Origin: Metabacillus sp. B2-18
GTDB lineage: Bacteria; Bacillota; Bacilli; Bacillales; Bacillaceae
Assembly: GCF_021117275.1 (NCBI RefSeq)
Contig: NZ_CP088245.1
Coordinates: 2,889,501-2,953,500 of the forward strand
Direction of reading: 5' to 3'
DNA: 64,000 nucleotides
The notes below the pieces were generated by a model. That model was not told where the DNA came from. It saw only the letters and a program-made list of their open reading frames with translations, and did no database searches. Made by a program: the position numbers and the translations under genes. Positions 17,518 to 25,094 of this stretch are shown here, in pieces (position 1 is the stretch's first letter; every line of letters begins with the position of its first letter).

Positions 17518-18780
17518 TTATCCAGCTATTTTTGATCCTGACACTTGTTGTTGACGTAACTTATTAATATCACGGCGAATAACAATAGAAACGATTAATG
17601 CAAGTACAAACATGCCCGAGAAGAAAGTTAAACTAGTTGCATAGCTTCCAGTAGTATCTTTCATCCACGCTGCAAACATTGGACCCGCTAATCCTGCAGC
17701 AGCCCATGCTGTAAGAATGTATCCATGAATTGCACCTAATTGTTTTGTACCGAATAAATCGCCAATATAAGCAGGAATTGCTGCAAAACCTCCACCATAA
17801 CAAGTGTATACGACTGCTAACATAACTTGAAATAAAAATGCTTCTGTAGTATGTGGTAAAACGGCAAATAAGACAATTTGTAAGACGAAGAAAGTTGTAT
17901 ACGTATTTGGTCGACCAATAAAATCTGAGATTGACGCCCAACCGATACGTCCTAATCCATTAAATATTCCCAGGATACCTACTAATGCTGCAGCTTCTAC
18001 TGTTGTAAGTCCAATACTTTCTTCAGCTAAAGGTTTTGCAGCCGAGAGAATGGCAATACCACATGTTACGTTGATGAATAACATAATCCATAGATAATAA
18101 AATCTTGATGTTTTAATTGCTTCGTTTGCCGTTAATTGTGATAAATCTTCTTTAATTCTTGATTTTCCAGATTGTCCTTTTTCATTAAATCCTTTTGGTG
18201 CCCAACCAACTGGTGGCTTTTCTAAATATAATGAAGATAATGACATTATGACTAAATATGAAATCCCTAGAATAAAGAATGTGTTTGCTGTACCAACCGA
18301 ATTAATGAGTGACTCCATCACTGGACTTGCAATGGCAGCAGCAAATCCGAATCCCATAATAGCTAGTCCTGTTGCAAGGCCACGACGGTCCGGGAACCAT
18401 TTTACTAACGTTGAAACAGGTGCAATATATCCAACTCCAAGTCCAATTCCTCCAAGAACACCATATGTAACATAGAGGAAAGGTAATGATCCTAGATTAA
18501 CCGCTAAACCGGAACCGATAATCCCAGCACCAAAGAATCCAGCTGCAAGTAAACCAGCTGCTCTTGGGCCGTATTTTTCAACAAAGTGTCCTAAAAACGC
18601 TGCGGACAATCCAAGAAATAAAATGGCAATACTAAATGTTAATTGTACTTGTTGAGCCGTCCATCCAAACTCTTCCATTAATGGATTGGTAAAGTTACTC
18701 CAAGCATACACGGATCCAATTGAAATATGAATCCCTACTGCAGAAGCAGCAATTAGCCAACGATTTTTTGTCTTTTTCAT
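17518..18780 (-). CDS. OFA-family MFS transporter (oxalate/formate antiporter-like)
   Basis: 420-residue major facilitator with 12 predicted helices. The N-terminal RWLIAASAVGIHISIGSVYAWSNFTNPL and the GGIGLGVGYIAPVSTLVKWFPDRRG loop are typical of the oxalate/formate antiporter family. It probably moves formate, oxalate or another small monocarboxylate across the membrane. AAGGGG lies upstream of the ATG. The gene runs toward the DUF2294 and formate dehydrogenase genes and shares a leader motif with the latter. Confidence 0.85.
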   Translation of the reverse strand: MKKTKNRWLIAASAVGIHISIGSVYAWSNFTNPLMEEFGWTAQQVQLTFSIAILFLGLSAAFLGHFVEKYGPRAAGLLAAGFFGAGIIGSGLAVNLGSLPFLYVTYGVLGGIGLGVGYIAPVSTLVKWFPDRRGLATGLAIMGFGFAAAIASPVMESLINSVGTANTFFILGISYLVIMSLSSLYLEKPPVGWAPKGFNEKGQSGKSRIKEDLSQLTANEAIKTSRFYYLWIMLFINVTCGIAILSAAKPLAEESIGLTTVEAAALVGILGIFNGLGRIGWASISDFIGRPNTYTTFFVLQIVLFAVLPHTTEAFLFQVMLAVVYTCYGGGFAAIPAYIGDLFGTKQLGAIHGYILTAWAAAGLAGPMFAAWMKDTTGSYATSLTFFSGMFVLALIVSIVIRRDINKLRQQQVSGSKIAG

Positions 18781-18871
18781 GTGGTCATCCCCTTAAGGTA
18801 AGCTTTTAAAAATTTTTCTACGATGTAAAATCAAATCTTAACAAAATGAATAGTATAATATCTTGTTAAAC

Positions 18872-18968
18872 AAAGAAAACCGCCAATCCCATTAAAATAT
18901 GACAAATAAATGCCTATCTTAAAGGTGATTGACGGTTAGTTTCAAGCAGGAATCGCTACTATCGGACC
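18872..18968 (-). ncRNA. Candidate cis-regulatory RNA with terminator (OFA transporter copy)
   Basis: On the minus strand GGTCCGAT-AGT-AGCGATTCCTGC-TTGAA-ACT-AACC is followed by a terminator with arms AACCGTCAATC (18927-18937) and GATTGGCGGTT (18878-18888). The order, loop sequence and overlap with the terminator match the element before formate dehydrogenase. Confidence 0.5.
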
Positions 18969-19110
18969 AACAGTTAATCGCTTTCAAATTCGTAACATTT
19001 TGAATCGATGACAGGTTCGCTATCTCGGAAGCAATTTGTTACAAAATCATGAACTTTGTAACGAAATATTACCATGTTCTTTTTTATTGTGCAAGAATAA
19101 ATTTTCACTT

Positions 19111-19136
19111 TTAGGCACACCTAACTTTTCATTAGG
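19111..19136 (+). promoter_or_regulatory. Candidate operator upstream of fdhD (TTAGG/CCTAA half-sites)
   Basis: TTAGG-CACA-CCTAA (19111-19124) is a perfect dyad, followed by another TTAGG at 19132-19136, about 75 bases before the fdhD start. The binding protein is not identifiable from sequence; the half-site resembles DtxR-family operators only loosely. Confidence 0.35.
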
Positions 19137-19212
19137 AAATCTTTAATACTTGTTTAAAAAATCAATCTATGTTTATATTTTTAGTAATCTTAGAATTCGG
19201 GTGTGAGATGAT

Positions 19213-20007
19213 ATGGATATGAAAATGAGTATAAATCAACAAATAACAAAATATAAAAATGGGAAATTAGTTGAAACAACCGATGATATTGTTACTGAAT
19301 TCCCCTTAACAATTTTTGTGAATAATGAAGAGTTTGCTACAATGGTATGTACACCTACTCATTTTGAAGAAATGGTTATTGGGTTTTTGGCTTCAGAAGG
19401 TGTAATCCGTTTTTATAATGAAATTGAGTCAATTTCTATTGATGAAAGTGCCGGATATGCATACGTGAGCTTACAATCAAATGTAACAACGAATCAACAG
19501 TATTATTCGAAACGTTTTATTGGCTCTTGCTGTGGGAAAAGCAGACAATTTTATTTTCAAAATGATGTAAAAACGTCAAAAACCTCTACAACCAAACAAA
19601 CACTTACACCTGAACAATGTATTTCACTTATGAAAACCATGCAGGAAAGCAGTGTTGTTTTTCAAGAAACTGGCGGTGTTCACAATGCAGCACTCTGTAC
19701 TCCAGATGAAATGCTTGTTAGTCGAACGGATATTGGTCGTCATAACGCTTTAGATAAATTATATGGATATAGTATTCTGAACCAAATTCCTGTGCGTGAT
19801 AAAATTATCGTATTTAGTGGGAGAATTTCTTCTGAAGTTTTAGTAAAAGCATCAAAAATTGGTGTTGGTATTGTTTTATCTAAATCTGCTCCAACTGATC
19901 TTGCTATTAAACTAGCAAATGATTTAAATATAACAGCTGTTGGTTTTATCAGAGGAAATTCCTTTAATGTTTATTCCCACCCAGAACGAATTGTTGATGA
20001 AAAATAG
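19213..20007 (+). CDS. fdhD: FdhD, sulfurtransferase for formate dehydrogenase
   Basis: 264 residues with the FdhD motif GSCCGKS (Cys106/Cys107). The conserved core [10 protein letters not shown]...[14 protein letters not shown] and [26 protein letters not shown] are unmistakable. FdhD moves sulfur from a cysteine desulfurase to the Mo cofactor of formate dehydrogenase and is needed for its activity. Three ATG codons lie close together; the first is used here. It is followed after 14 bases by moaA and is divergent from the transporter and formate dehydrogenase genes it serves. Confidence 0.93.
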   Translation: MDMKMSINQQITKYKNGKLVETTDDIVTEFPLTIFVNNEEFATMVCTPTHFEEMVIGFLASEGVIRFYNEIESISIDESAGYAYVSLQSNVTTNQQYYSKRFIGSCCGKSRQFYFQNDVKTSKTSTTKQTLTPEQCISLMKTMQESSVVFQETGGVHNAALCTPDEMLVSRTDIGRHNALDKLYGYSILNQIPVRDKIIVFSGRISSEVLVKASKIGVGIVLSKSAPTDLAIKLANDLNITAVGFIRGNSFNVYSHPERIVDEK

Positions 20008-20021
20008 AGGGAGGTATCGTA

Positions 20022-21041
20022 TTGAAGAATAATAAATCTGTTTATGATTATTTTGATCGTCCTCTACGAGATTTGCGAATTTCTGTAACAGATAAATGTA
20101 ATTTTCGTTGTACTTATTGTATGCCTGCTGAAATATTTGGTCCGGACTATCCTTTTTTAAAAAGAAATGAACTTCTTTCTTATGAAGAAATTGAACGATT
20201 AACTAAAGTTTTTGTTCAAACACTAGGCGTTAAGAAAATTCGACTTACAGGTGGAGAGCCGTTAATGAGAAAAGACTTAGCTTTTCTTATTGATCGCATC
20301 AATTCTATAGACGGTGTAGAAGATATAGCGATGACTACGAACGGATATTTCTTACCTAAATATGCTAAAGAGCTTAAAGCTGCTGGATTACAACGTGTGT
20401 CCATTAGTCTTGACTCCCTGAATGATGATGTGTTCGGTAAAATTAATGGACGAGGTGTATCTGTAAAAGCTGTTTTAGACGGTATAGATGCTGCTTCTAA
20501 AGCTGGTTTAAAAGTGAAAATTAACATGGTTGTCAAACGTGGAATGAATGAACATGAAATTATTCCTATGGCAAAGTATTTCCGTGAAAAAGGCCATATT
20601 TTACGGTTTATTGAATTTATGGATGTTGGCAATTCAAATAAGTGGAACTTACAAGATGTTTATCCAAAAAAACAAATTGTGGAAGATATCCATGAGGTAA
20701 TGCCATTAGAACCTGTGGATCCAAACTATACAGGTGAAGTTGCAAGCCGTTACCGTTACGTAGGTTCTCAAGATGAAATCGGGGTTATTTCATCTGTATC
20801 AGATGCATTCTGTTCAACATGTAATCGTGCTCGTCTGTCAGCAAGCGGTTCTCTTTATACATGTTTGTTTGCTTCAAAAGGTCACGATTTACGCGAAGTA
20901 ATTAGATCGGAGAAAACGGATGAAGAGCTTGCAAAACATGTAACATCTATTTGGAATGGACGAAAAGATCAATACTCTGTTGAACGAAGTGAACTAACGA
21001 CTAAGCGGGAAAAAATTGAGATGTCACATATTGGAGGATAA
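20022..21041 (+). CDS. moaA: GTP 3',8-cyclase MoaA
   Basis: 339-residue radical-SAM enzyme. The N-terminal cluster is bound by Cys26, Cys30 and Cys33 ([10 protein letters not shown]); the C-terminal cluster motif is [19 protein letters not shown]. It ends in GG, as MoaA does, which is needed for GTP cyclization. TTG start with GGGAGG seven bases upstream. It catalyses the first step of molybdenum-cofactor synthesis. It is the second gene of the fdhD-moaA operon, supplying cofactor to the formate dehydrogenase and probably the xanthine dehydrogenase in this window. Confidence 0.95.
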   Translation: MKNNKSVYDYFDRPLRDLRISVTDKCNFRCTYCMPAEIFGPDYPFLKRNELLSYEEIERLTKVFVQTLGVKKIRLTGGEPLMRKDLAFLIDRINSIDGVEDIAMTTNGYFLPKYAKELKAAGLQRVSISLDSLNDDVFGKINGRGVSVKAVLDGIDAASKAGLKVKINMVVKRGMNEHEIIPMAKYFREKGHILRFIEFMDVGNSNKWNLQDVYPKKQIVEDIHEVMPLEPVDPNYTGEVASRYRYVGSQDEIGVISSVSDAFCSTCNRARLSASGSLYTCLFASKGHDLREVIRSEKTDEELAKHVTSIWNGRKDQYSVERSELTTKREKIEMSHIGG

Positions 21042-21046
21042 AATAG

Positions 21047-21274
21047 ATGAGCTCATGTAAAATTGACCATACAATTGATGATGTTACTAAAAAGTTAAAG
21101 GAACAGACTCCTTATATGAATTATAGTTTAGGTGAAAAATGTTTCAATTTCTTATCTACCTCAGTTTCTCAAGCTGATCTCAATGAACTGTTTCACTTAT
21201 TGAAAAAATTTGACTTAGCAAGTGAAGATGAAAAGAAAATTCGGATCGATAAGCTGGAAAAATTAGTACAATAA
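21047..21274 (+). CDS. Small conserved-looking protein of unknown function in fdhD-moaA operon
   Basis: 75 residues starting five bases after moaA, with a GGAGG site inside the moaA end. It is mainly helical and charged (DDVTKKLKEQTPYMNYSLGEKCFNF), with no signal peptide. I do not recognise the family. Its tight coupling to moaA and the terminator directly after it make it a real third gene of this operon, with a possible role in cofactor or formate dehydrogenase maturation. Confidence 0.7.
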   Translation: MSSCKIDHTIDDVTKKLKEQTPYMNYSLGEKCFNFLSTSVSQADLNELFHLLKKFDLASEDEKKIRIDKLEKLVQ

Positions 21275-21292
21275 TTAGTATATAAATATAGT

Positions 21293-21321
21293 AAAAAGGA
21301 TGGTAATGAACCATCCTTTTT
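21293..21321. terminator. Bidirectional intrinsic terminator
   Basis: Perfect 12-base stem AAAAAGGATGGT / ACCATCCTTTTT with a 5-base loop between the convergent small gene and the acyl-CoA dehydrogenase. Confidence 0.88.
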
Positions 21322-21338
21322 GTGTTCGACAAAATGCG

Positions 21339-21360
21339 GGAAGTGACAGGCACGCCCCCC
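21339..21360 (-). repeat. GTGCCTGTCAC repeat element directly after acyl-CoA dehydrogenase stop
   Basis: The minus strand reads GTGCCTGTCACTTCCCGCATTTT immediately 3' of the stop. It aligns with GTGCCTGGCACCACCCGATTTT at 6122-6147. Confidence 0.5.
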
Positions 21361-22569
21361 TCAGTGTAGCAACTGCTCAATATCTTCCCAAGCAGGAAGT
21401 GTCTTGTTGAGAGGCTTGTCTTCACGGTAACCAAGTACATATTCGGCTTGCATGATTGTGTGAATTTCTCTTGTGCCTTCGTAAATAACCGGAGCCTTAG
21501 AATTTCGCAAATGTCTTTCAACTGGATATTCATCTGAGTAGCCATATGCTCCATGAATTTGGACAGCATCGTTTGCTGCTTCGTTAGCAAAATCGCAAGC
21601 CTGCCATTTTGCAAGCGAGGTTTCCCTTGTGTTTCGTTTTCCTTCATTTTTGAGACAGCCTGCACGATAAACGAGTAAACGAGACATTTGTAAACCTGCT
21701 TCCATCTTAGCAAGCATTTGTTGTACAAGCTGATGTTTACCGATTTCTTTTCCGAAGGTACTCCGCTCATGGCAATACTTAACACTTGCTTCAAGACAGG
21801 CTGAAATAATCCCACATGCTCCTGCTGCAACAGTAAACCTTCCATTATCTAATGCAGACATGGCAATTTTAAAGCCCTCCCCTTCTTCTCCTAGCAAGTT
21901 CTCTTTTGGAACTTTTACATTGTCAAAAAATAGTTCACCTGTATTACCAGCTCGAATGCCCAACTTACCTTTAATGGCTTTTGATGAAAAACCAGGCATT
22001 GTTCGTTCAACAATGAAAGCAGAGATTCCATGATGTTTTTTACTTGTATCTGTATAGGCAAAAACGAGGAAATGATCTGCTACATCACATAATGAAATCC
22101 ATGTCTTCTGACCGTTTAGTATGTAGTGATCACCTTGCTTGATAGCTGATGTTTTCATCGAGGCTACATCAGATCCTGCATTAGGCTCCGTTAAACCAAA
22201 TGCCCCAATTTTCTCACCTTTAGCTTGAGGAACAAGATAATTTCGCTTTTGCCATTCATTTCCCCACTGCAAAAGTGTCATGCTATTAAGTCCCGTATGA
22301 ACTGATACTGCTGTACGAAATGATGTGTCACCTCTTTCTAGCTCTTCACAAACAATTGCCAATGCATTATAATCCATGCCGCTTCCACCATATTCTTCAG
22401 GAATACAAACTCCCATTAGGTTCAAGTCAGCAAGTCGATTCAAAATACTTGTTTCAAAATGACCTTTACGATCCCATTCACTAATATATGGAGATATTTC
22501 TCTATCAACAAATGATCTTACAAGTTTTTTCACCATTTCTTGTTCTTGAGATAGATTAAAGTTCATCAT
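21361..22569 (-). CDS. Acyl-CoA dehydrogenase (glutaryl-CoA dehydrogenase-like)
   Basis: 402 residues with GAFGLTEPNAGSDVASMKT, the C-terminal QIHGAYGYSDEYPVERHLRN and the catalytic Glu near 364 in IYEGTREIHTIMQAEYVLGYR. The EIHTI variant is seen in glutaryl- and some short-chain enzymes. AAAGGAGG lies seven bases before the first of two adjacent ATGs. It is monocistronic between terminators and shows no sigma-54 element. The substrate is not determined. Confidence 0.88.
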   Translation of the reverse strand: MMNFNLSQEQEMVKKLVRSFVDREISPYISEWDRKGHFETSILNRLADLNLMGVCIPEEYGGSGMDYNALAIVCEELERGDTSFRTAVSVHTGLNSMTLLQWGNEWQKRNYLVPQAKGEKIGAFGLTEPNAGSDVASMKTSAIKQGDHYILNGQKTWISLCDVADHFLVFAYTDTSKKHHGISAFIVERTMPGFSSKAIKGKLGIRAGNTGELFFDNVKVPKENLLGEEGEGFKIAMSALDNGRFTVAAGACGIISACLEASVKYCHERSTFGKEIGKHQLVQQMLAKMEAGLQMSRLLVYRAGCLKNEGKRNTRETSLAKWQACDFANEAANDAVQIHGAYGYSDEYPVERHLRNSKAPVIYEGTREIHTIMQAEYVLGYREDKPLNKTLPAWEDIEQLLH

Positions 22570-22751
22570 GTTTCATCCTCCTTTAAACTTACTTTTTCAA
22601 GCGTTTTCATACACTTATCCTATTCTATTAAATTAAATAAAGTCCTCCTAAATAAAAAGATTCATCTAACATTATATTAATCAAAATATATGAGCAATTT
22701 TCTCAAAATATAAGTTTCACTTAAGATACTGAATTTCTCCGTACTTTTTAA

Positions 22752-22780
22752 TTGACATTCACTTTTTTAGATAATATAAT
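22752..22780 (+). promoter_or_regulatory. Sigma-A promoter of the yceI gene
   Basis: TTGACA (22752-22757) and TATAAT (22775-22780) with exactly 17 bases between them: both hexamers match consensus. A TATCTCGAA half-site follows at 22782-22790. Confidence 0.85.
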
Positions 22781-22856
22781 TTATCTCGAAGTTATAAATC
22801 TTTAAACTGAGATATTTTAATTTAAAATAATATACTATTACTGGAGGAAAAAAGAA

Positions 22857-23387
22857 ATGACAAAATCAAAATGGAATCTTGACCCAACACACAGCGGAGT
22901 AGACTTCTCTGTAAAACACATGATGTTTGCAACAGTTAAAGGTGGTTTTCAAAGCTTTAATGCTGAAATCGAGGCTGATCCAACTGACTTAACAACTGCT
23001 GATATTACATTTTCAATAGATTTAGCAAGTGTTGACACTCGTAACGAAGACCGTGACAACCACTTACGCTCTGCAGACTTTTTTGATGTTGAAAATCACC
23101 CAACTTTGACTTTTAAAGCTACAAACATTGAAAAAACTGATGAAAACGAGTATAACGTAACTGGAGATTTATCTTTACACGGTGTTACAAAATCCGAATC
23201 ATTCGCAGTTTCTTTTGAAGGAACTGGTGTTGATCCATGGGGTAATGAAAAAGCTGGTTTTGCTGTAGAGGGCAAATTAAAGCGCAGTGATTATGGTCTA
23301 ACTTGGAATGCACCATTAGAAGCTGGTGGAGTGTTAGTAGGCGATCAAATTAAAATTTCTCTTCAACTTCAAGCTGCAAAAGCTTAA
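22857..23387 (+). CDS. YceI family protein
   Basis: 176-residue lipocalin-like beta barrel of the YceI family. It has WNLDPTHSGVDFSVKHMMFATVKGGF, VDTRNEDRDNHLRSADFFDVENHPTLTFK and the GSSDYGL-like KRSDYGLTWNAP near the end. There is no signal peptide, so it is cytoplasmic. Family members bind polyisoprenoid or amphiphilic molecules; the role in Bacillus is unclear. GGAGG precedes the ATG and a strong sigma-A promoter lies about 75 bases upstream. It is monocistronic. Confidence 0.88.
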   Translation: MTKSKWNLDPTHSGVDFSVKHMMFATVKGGFQSFNAEIEADPTDLTTADITFSIDLASVDTRNEDRDNHLRSADFFDVENHPTLTFKATNIEKTDENEYNVTGDLSLHGVTKSESFAVSFEGTGVDPWGNEKAGFAVEGKLKRSDYGLTWNAPLEAGGVLVGDQIKISLQLQAAKA

Positions 23388-23393
23388 TGATAA

Positions 23394-23417
23394 AAGGGGC
23401 GAATCAATTCGCCCCTT
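23394..23417. terminator. Bidirectional terminator between yceI and speD
   Basis: AAGGGGCGAA / TTCGCCCCTT with a 4-base loop. It overlaps the speD stop codon and is followed by T-rich sequence on the plus strand. Confidence 0.85.
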
Positions 23418-24222
23418 ATTTTATATTCTTTCCGTAGAAAATTTCATCCATTTCCTTCGTTAGTTTATCAGTAATTTGCTCTTGTTCTTCTTTACTTATT
23501 TTATCTTTGGTGTATCCAAATAAATAGTTGTTCAAATCGAATTTCTTCAGCTTACACTTCGTATGGAAAATATTCTCTTGATAAATATTCACATCAATCA
23601 TGTCAAAATCTTCTTTTACTTCATCAGGAATATAATTTTGAATAGAACTGATATCATGATCAATAAATAATTTATCTCCATTAATGTCTCTTGTAAATCC
23701 CCTAACTCTATAATCCATTGTCATAATATCTGTGTCAAAGGAATGAATTAAGTAATTTAGTGCTTTAAGGGGTGAAATCTCTCCGCATGTGGAAACATCA
23801 ATATCAGCACGAAACGTACTTATTCCCTCATTTGGATGATATTCAGGGTATGTATGAACCGTAATATGACTTTTATCTAGTCCCATTGTAACTGCTTCAG
23901 GGAGTGGACCTGGTGATTCATCATAGGATTCTGTTGGTACCTCAACAACTGGACCTTCAGAAACTAAGATTGTTACACTTGATCCTTGTGGAACATAGTC
24001 TTGCTTTGCAATATTTAAGACGTGAGCACCGATTATATCCGTAACATTTTTTAAAATTTTTGTTAAACGATCTGCATTGTATTGCTCATCAATATACTCA
24101 ATATATGCTTCTCTCTCTTCCCTCGTCTTTGTATAACAGACATCATACATATTAAAACTTAGTGACTTTGTTAAATTATTAAAACCATGTAACTGGATTC
24201 TTTGTTCTGGAGTAAGCACCAT
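23416..24222 (-). CDS. speD: S-adenosylmethionine decarboxylase proenzyme (long, E. coli type)
   Basis: 268 residues, the length of the E. coli-type enzyme rather than the roughly 126-residue SpeH common in B. subtilis. Self-cleavage is expected between Lys117 and Ser118 in [12 protein letters not shown], making the pyruvoyl cofactor. The conserved [22 protein letters not shown] holds the catalytic Cys. It makes the aminopropyl donor for spermidine. GGGGGAAG lies before the ATG. It is monocistronic, with a 20-base palindrome about 80 bases upstream. Confidence 0.93.
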   Translation of the reverse strand: MVLTPEQRIQLHGFNNLTKSLSFNMYDVCYTKTREEREAYIEYIDEQYNADRLTKILKNVTDIIGAHVLNIAKQDYVPQGSSVTILVSEGPVVEVPTESYDESPGPLPEAVTMGLDKSHITVHTYPEYHPNEGISTFRADIDVSTCGEISPLKALNYLIHSFDTDIMTMDYRVRGFTRDINGDKLFIDHDISSIQNYIPDEVKEDFDMIDVNIYQENIFHTKCKLKKFDLNNYLFGYTKDKISKEEQEQITDKLTKEMDEIFYGKNIK

Positions 24223-24303
24223 AACTTCTTCCCCCTTTTAGTTGTGTTAGTTCCGAGACAAGCTTACATAGTTATATTACCCACTTTTTGAGATGACAAT
24301 CAT

Positions 24304-24323
24304 ATTTCTCAAGCTTGAGAAAT
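24304..24323. promoter_or_regulatory. Perfect 20-base palindrome upstream of speD
   Basis: ATTTCTCAAGCTTGAGAAAT reads the same on both strands. Outside it AATCA/TGATT extends the symmetry. It has no T-run and lies 80-100 bases before the speD start, which fits an operator for a dimeric regulator. Confidence 0.5.
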
Positions 24324-24334
24324 GATTACACGAA

Positions 24335-24365
24335 AAAGACAGCAACCTTAGGGATTGCTGTCTTT
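24335..24365. terminator. Intrinsic terminator after yhfK-like gene
   Basis: AAAGACAGCAA / TTGCTGTCTTT stem. On the minus strand it continues TTTTTCG downstream of the stop at 24379. Confidence 0.8.
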
Positions 24366-24378
24366 GTCTTAATATAGC

Positions 24379-25023
24379 TTATAAATTATTTAATGCAGTA
24401 GATATTGGATCTTCGCCTGACACAATATCAAAGGACTTGTGATAAGTATTTGGATTTTCAAGAGCTTCAATTATTGTTGTTGCGACATCTTCTCGTGGAA
24501 TTGTTGCTCTTGGCACTTCATTACCTGCTGTGATTTTTCCAATTCCCTTTTCATTAAGTAAACCGCCCGGGCGAATAATTGTATAATTTAAGTTTGATTG
24601 TACTAGCATTTTATCTGCATAGTGTTTAGCTACATAATATGGTTTAAGATTTTCGTTCCAATTTTCCCGATTATTTGCTTGAAGAGCACTTACCATAATA
24701 AATCGGTCAATACCTGCTTTTTCAGCAGCCTCCATCGTTTTTACTGCTCCATCAAGATCAATTAGGAGTGTTTTATCAGATCCTGTGCTTCCTCCGGATC
24801 CAGCAGTAAATACGATTGCATCACAGCCATTTAATGCTTCTTGTAGTTCTTCAACTGTTCCTTCCAAATCAGCAATAACTGTTTCAATTCCTTTATTTTC
24901 AAATTCTCTCTGTTGCTCTTCCTTCCTTACCATTGCAAGTACAGTGTAGTTTTCACTCTCATTTAAACGCTCAGATAAATGTTTACCTATTTTTCCATTT
25001 GCTCCAACGACAAATACTTTCAT
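24379..25023 (-). CDS. NAD(P)-binding atypical SDR (YhfK/YwnB-like)
   Basis: 214 residues. The N-terminal Rossmann motif VVGANGKIGKHL is followed by an NmrA/SDR-a5-type fold (VFTAGSGGSTGSDKTLLIDLDGAVKTMEAAEKAGI, YTIIRPGGL). It lacks a normal YxxxK pair apart from YVAKHYADK near residues 129-133. B. subtilis YhfK is the closest match from memory. Function is unknown; such proteins act as NAD(P)H-dependent reductases or redox sensors. AAGGAGGGG precedes the ATG; monocistronic. Confidence 0.82.
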   Translation of the reverse strand: MKVFVVGANGKIGKHLSERLNESENYTVLAMVRKEEQQREFENKGIETVIADLEGTVEELQEALNGCDAIVFTAGSGGSTGSDKTLLIDLDGAVKTMEAAEKAGIDRFIMVSALQANNRENWNENLKPYYVAKHYADKMLVQSNLNYTIIRPGGLLNEKGIGKITAGNEVPRATIPREDVATTIIEALENPNTYHKSFDIVSGEDPISTALNNL

Positions 25024-25094
25024 TGTTTTATCCCCTCCTTTTATTACTCCTTTTCATTATTTCAAAGAAAAAACAAAAGTTCAAAAGGTTTGCT

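Larger units (their letters stand above)
18781..19212. other. 432-base divergent intergenic region between OFA transporter and fdhD
   Basis: There is no ORF. It carries the transporter leader with its conserved stem-loop and terminator on the minus strand, a second TAGCGAACCTG copy farther upstream (19011-19028, minus), and a set of TTAGG/CCTAA half-sites before fdhD (19111-19136, plus). Confidence 0.6.
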
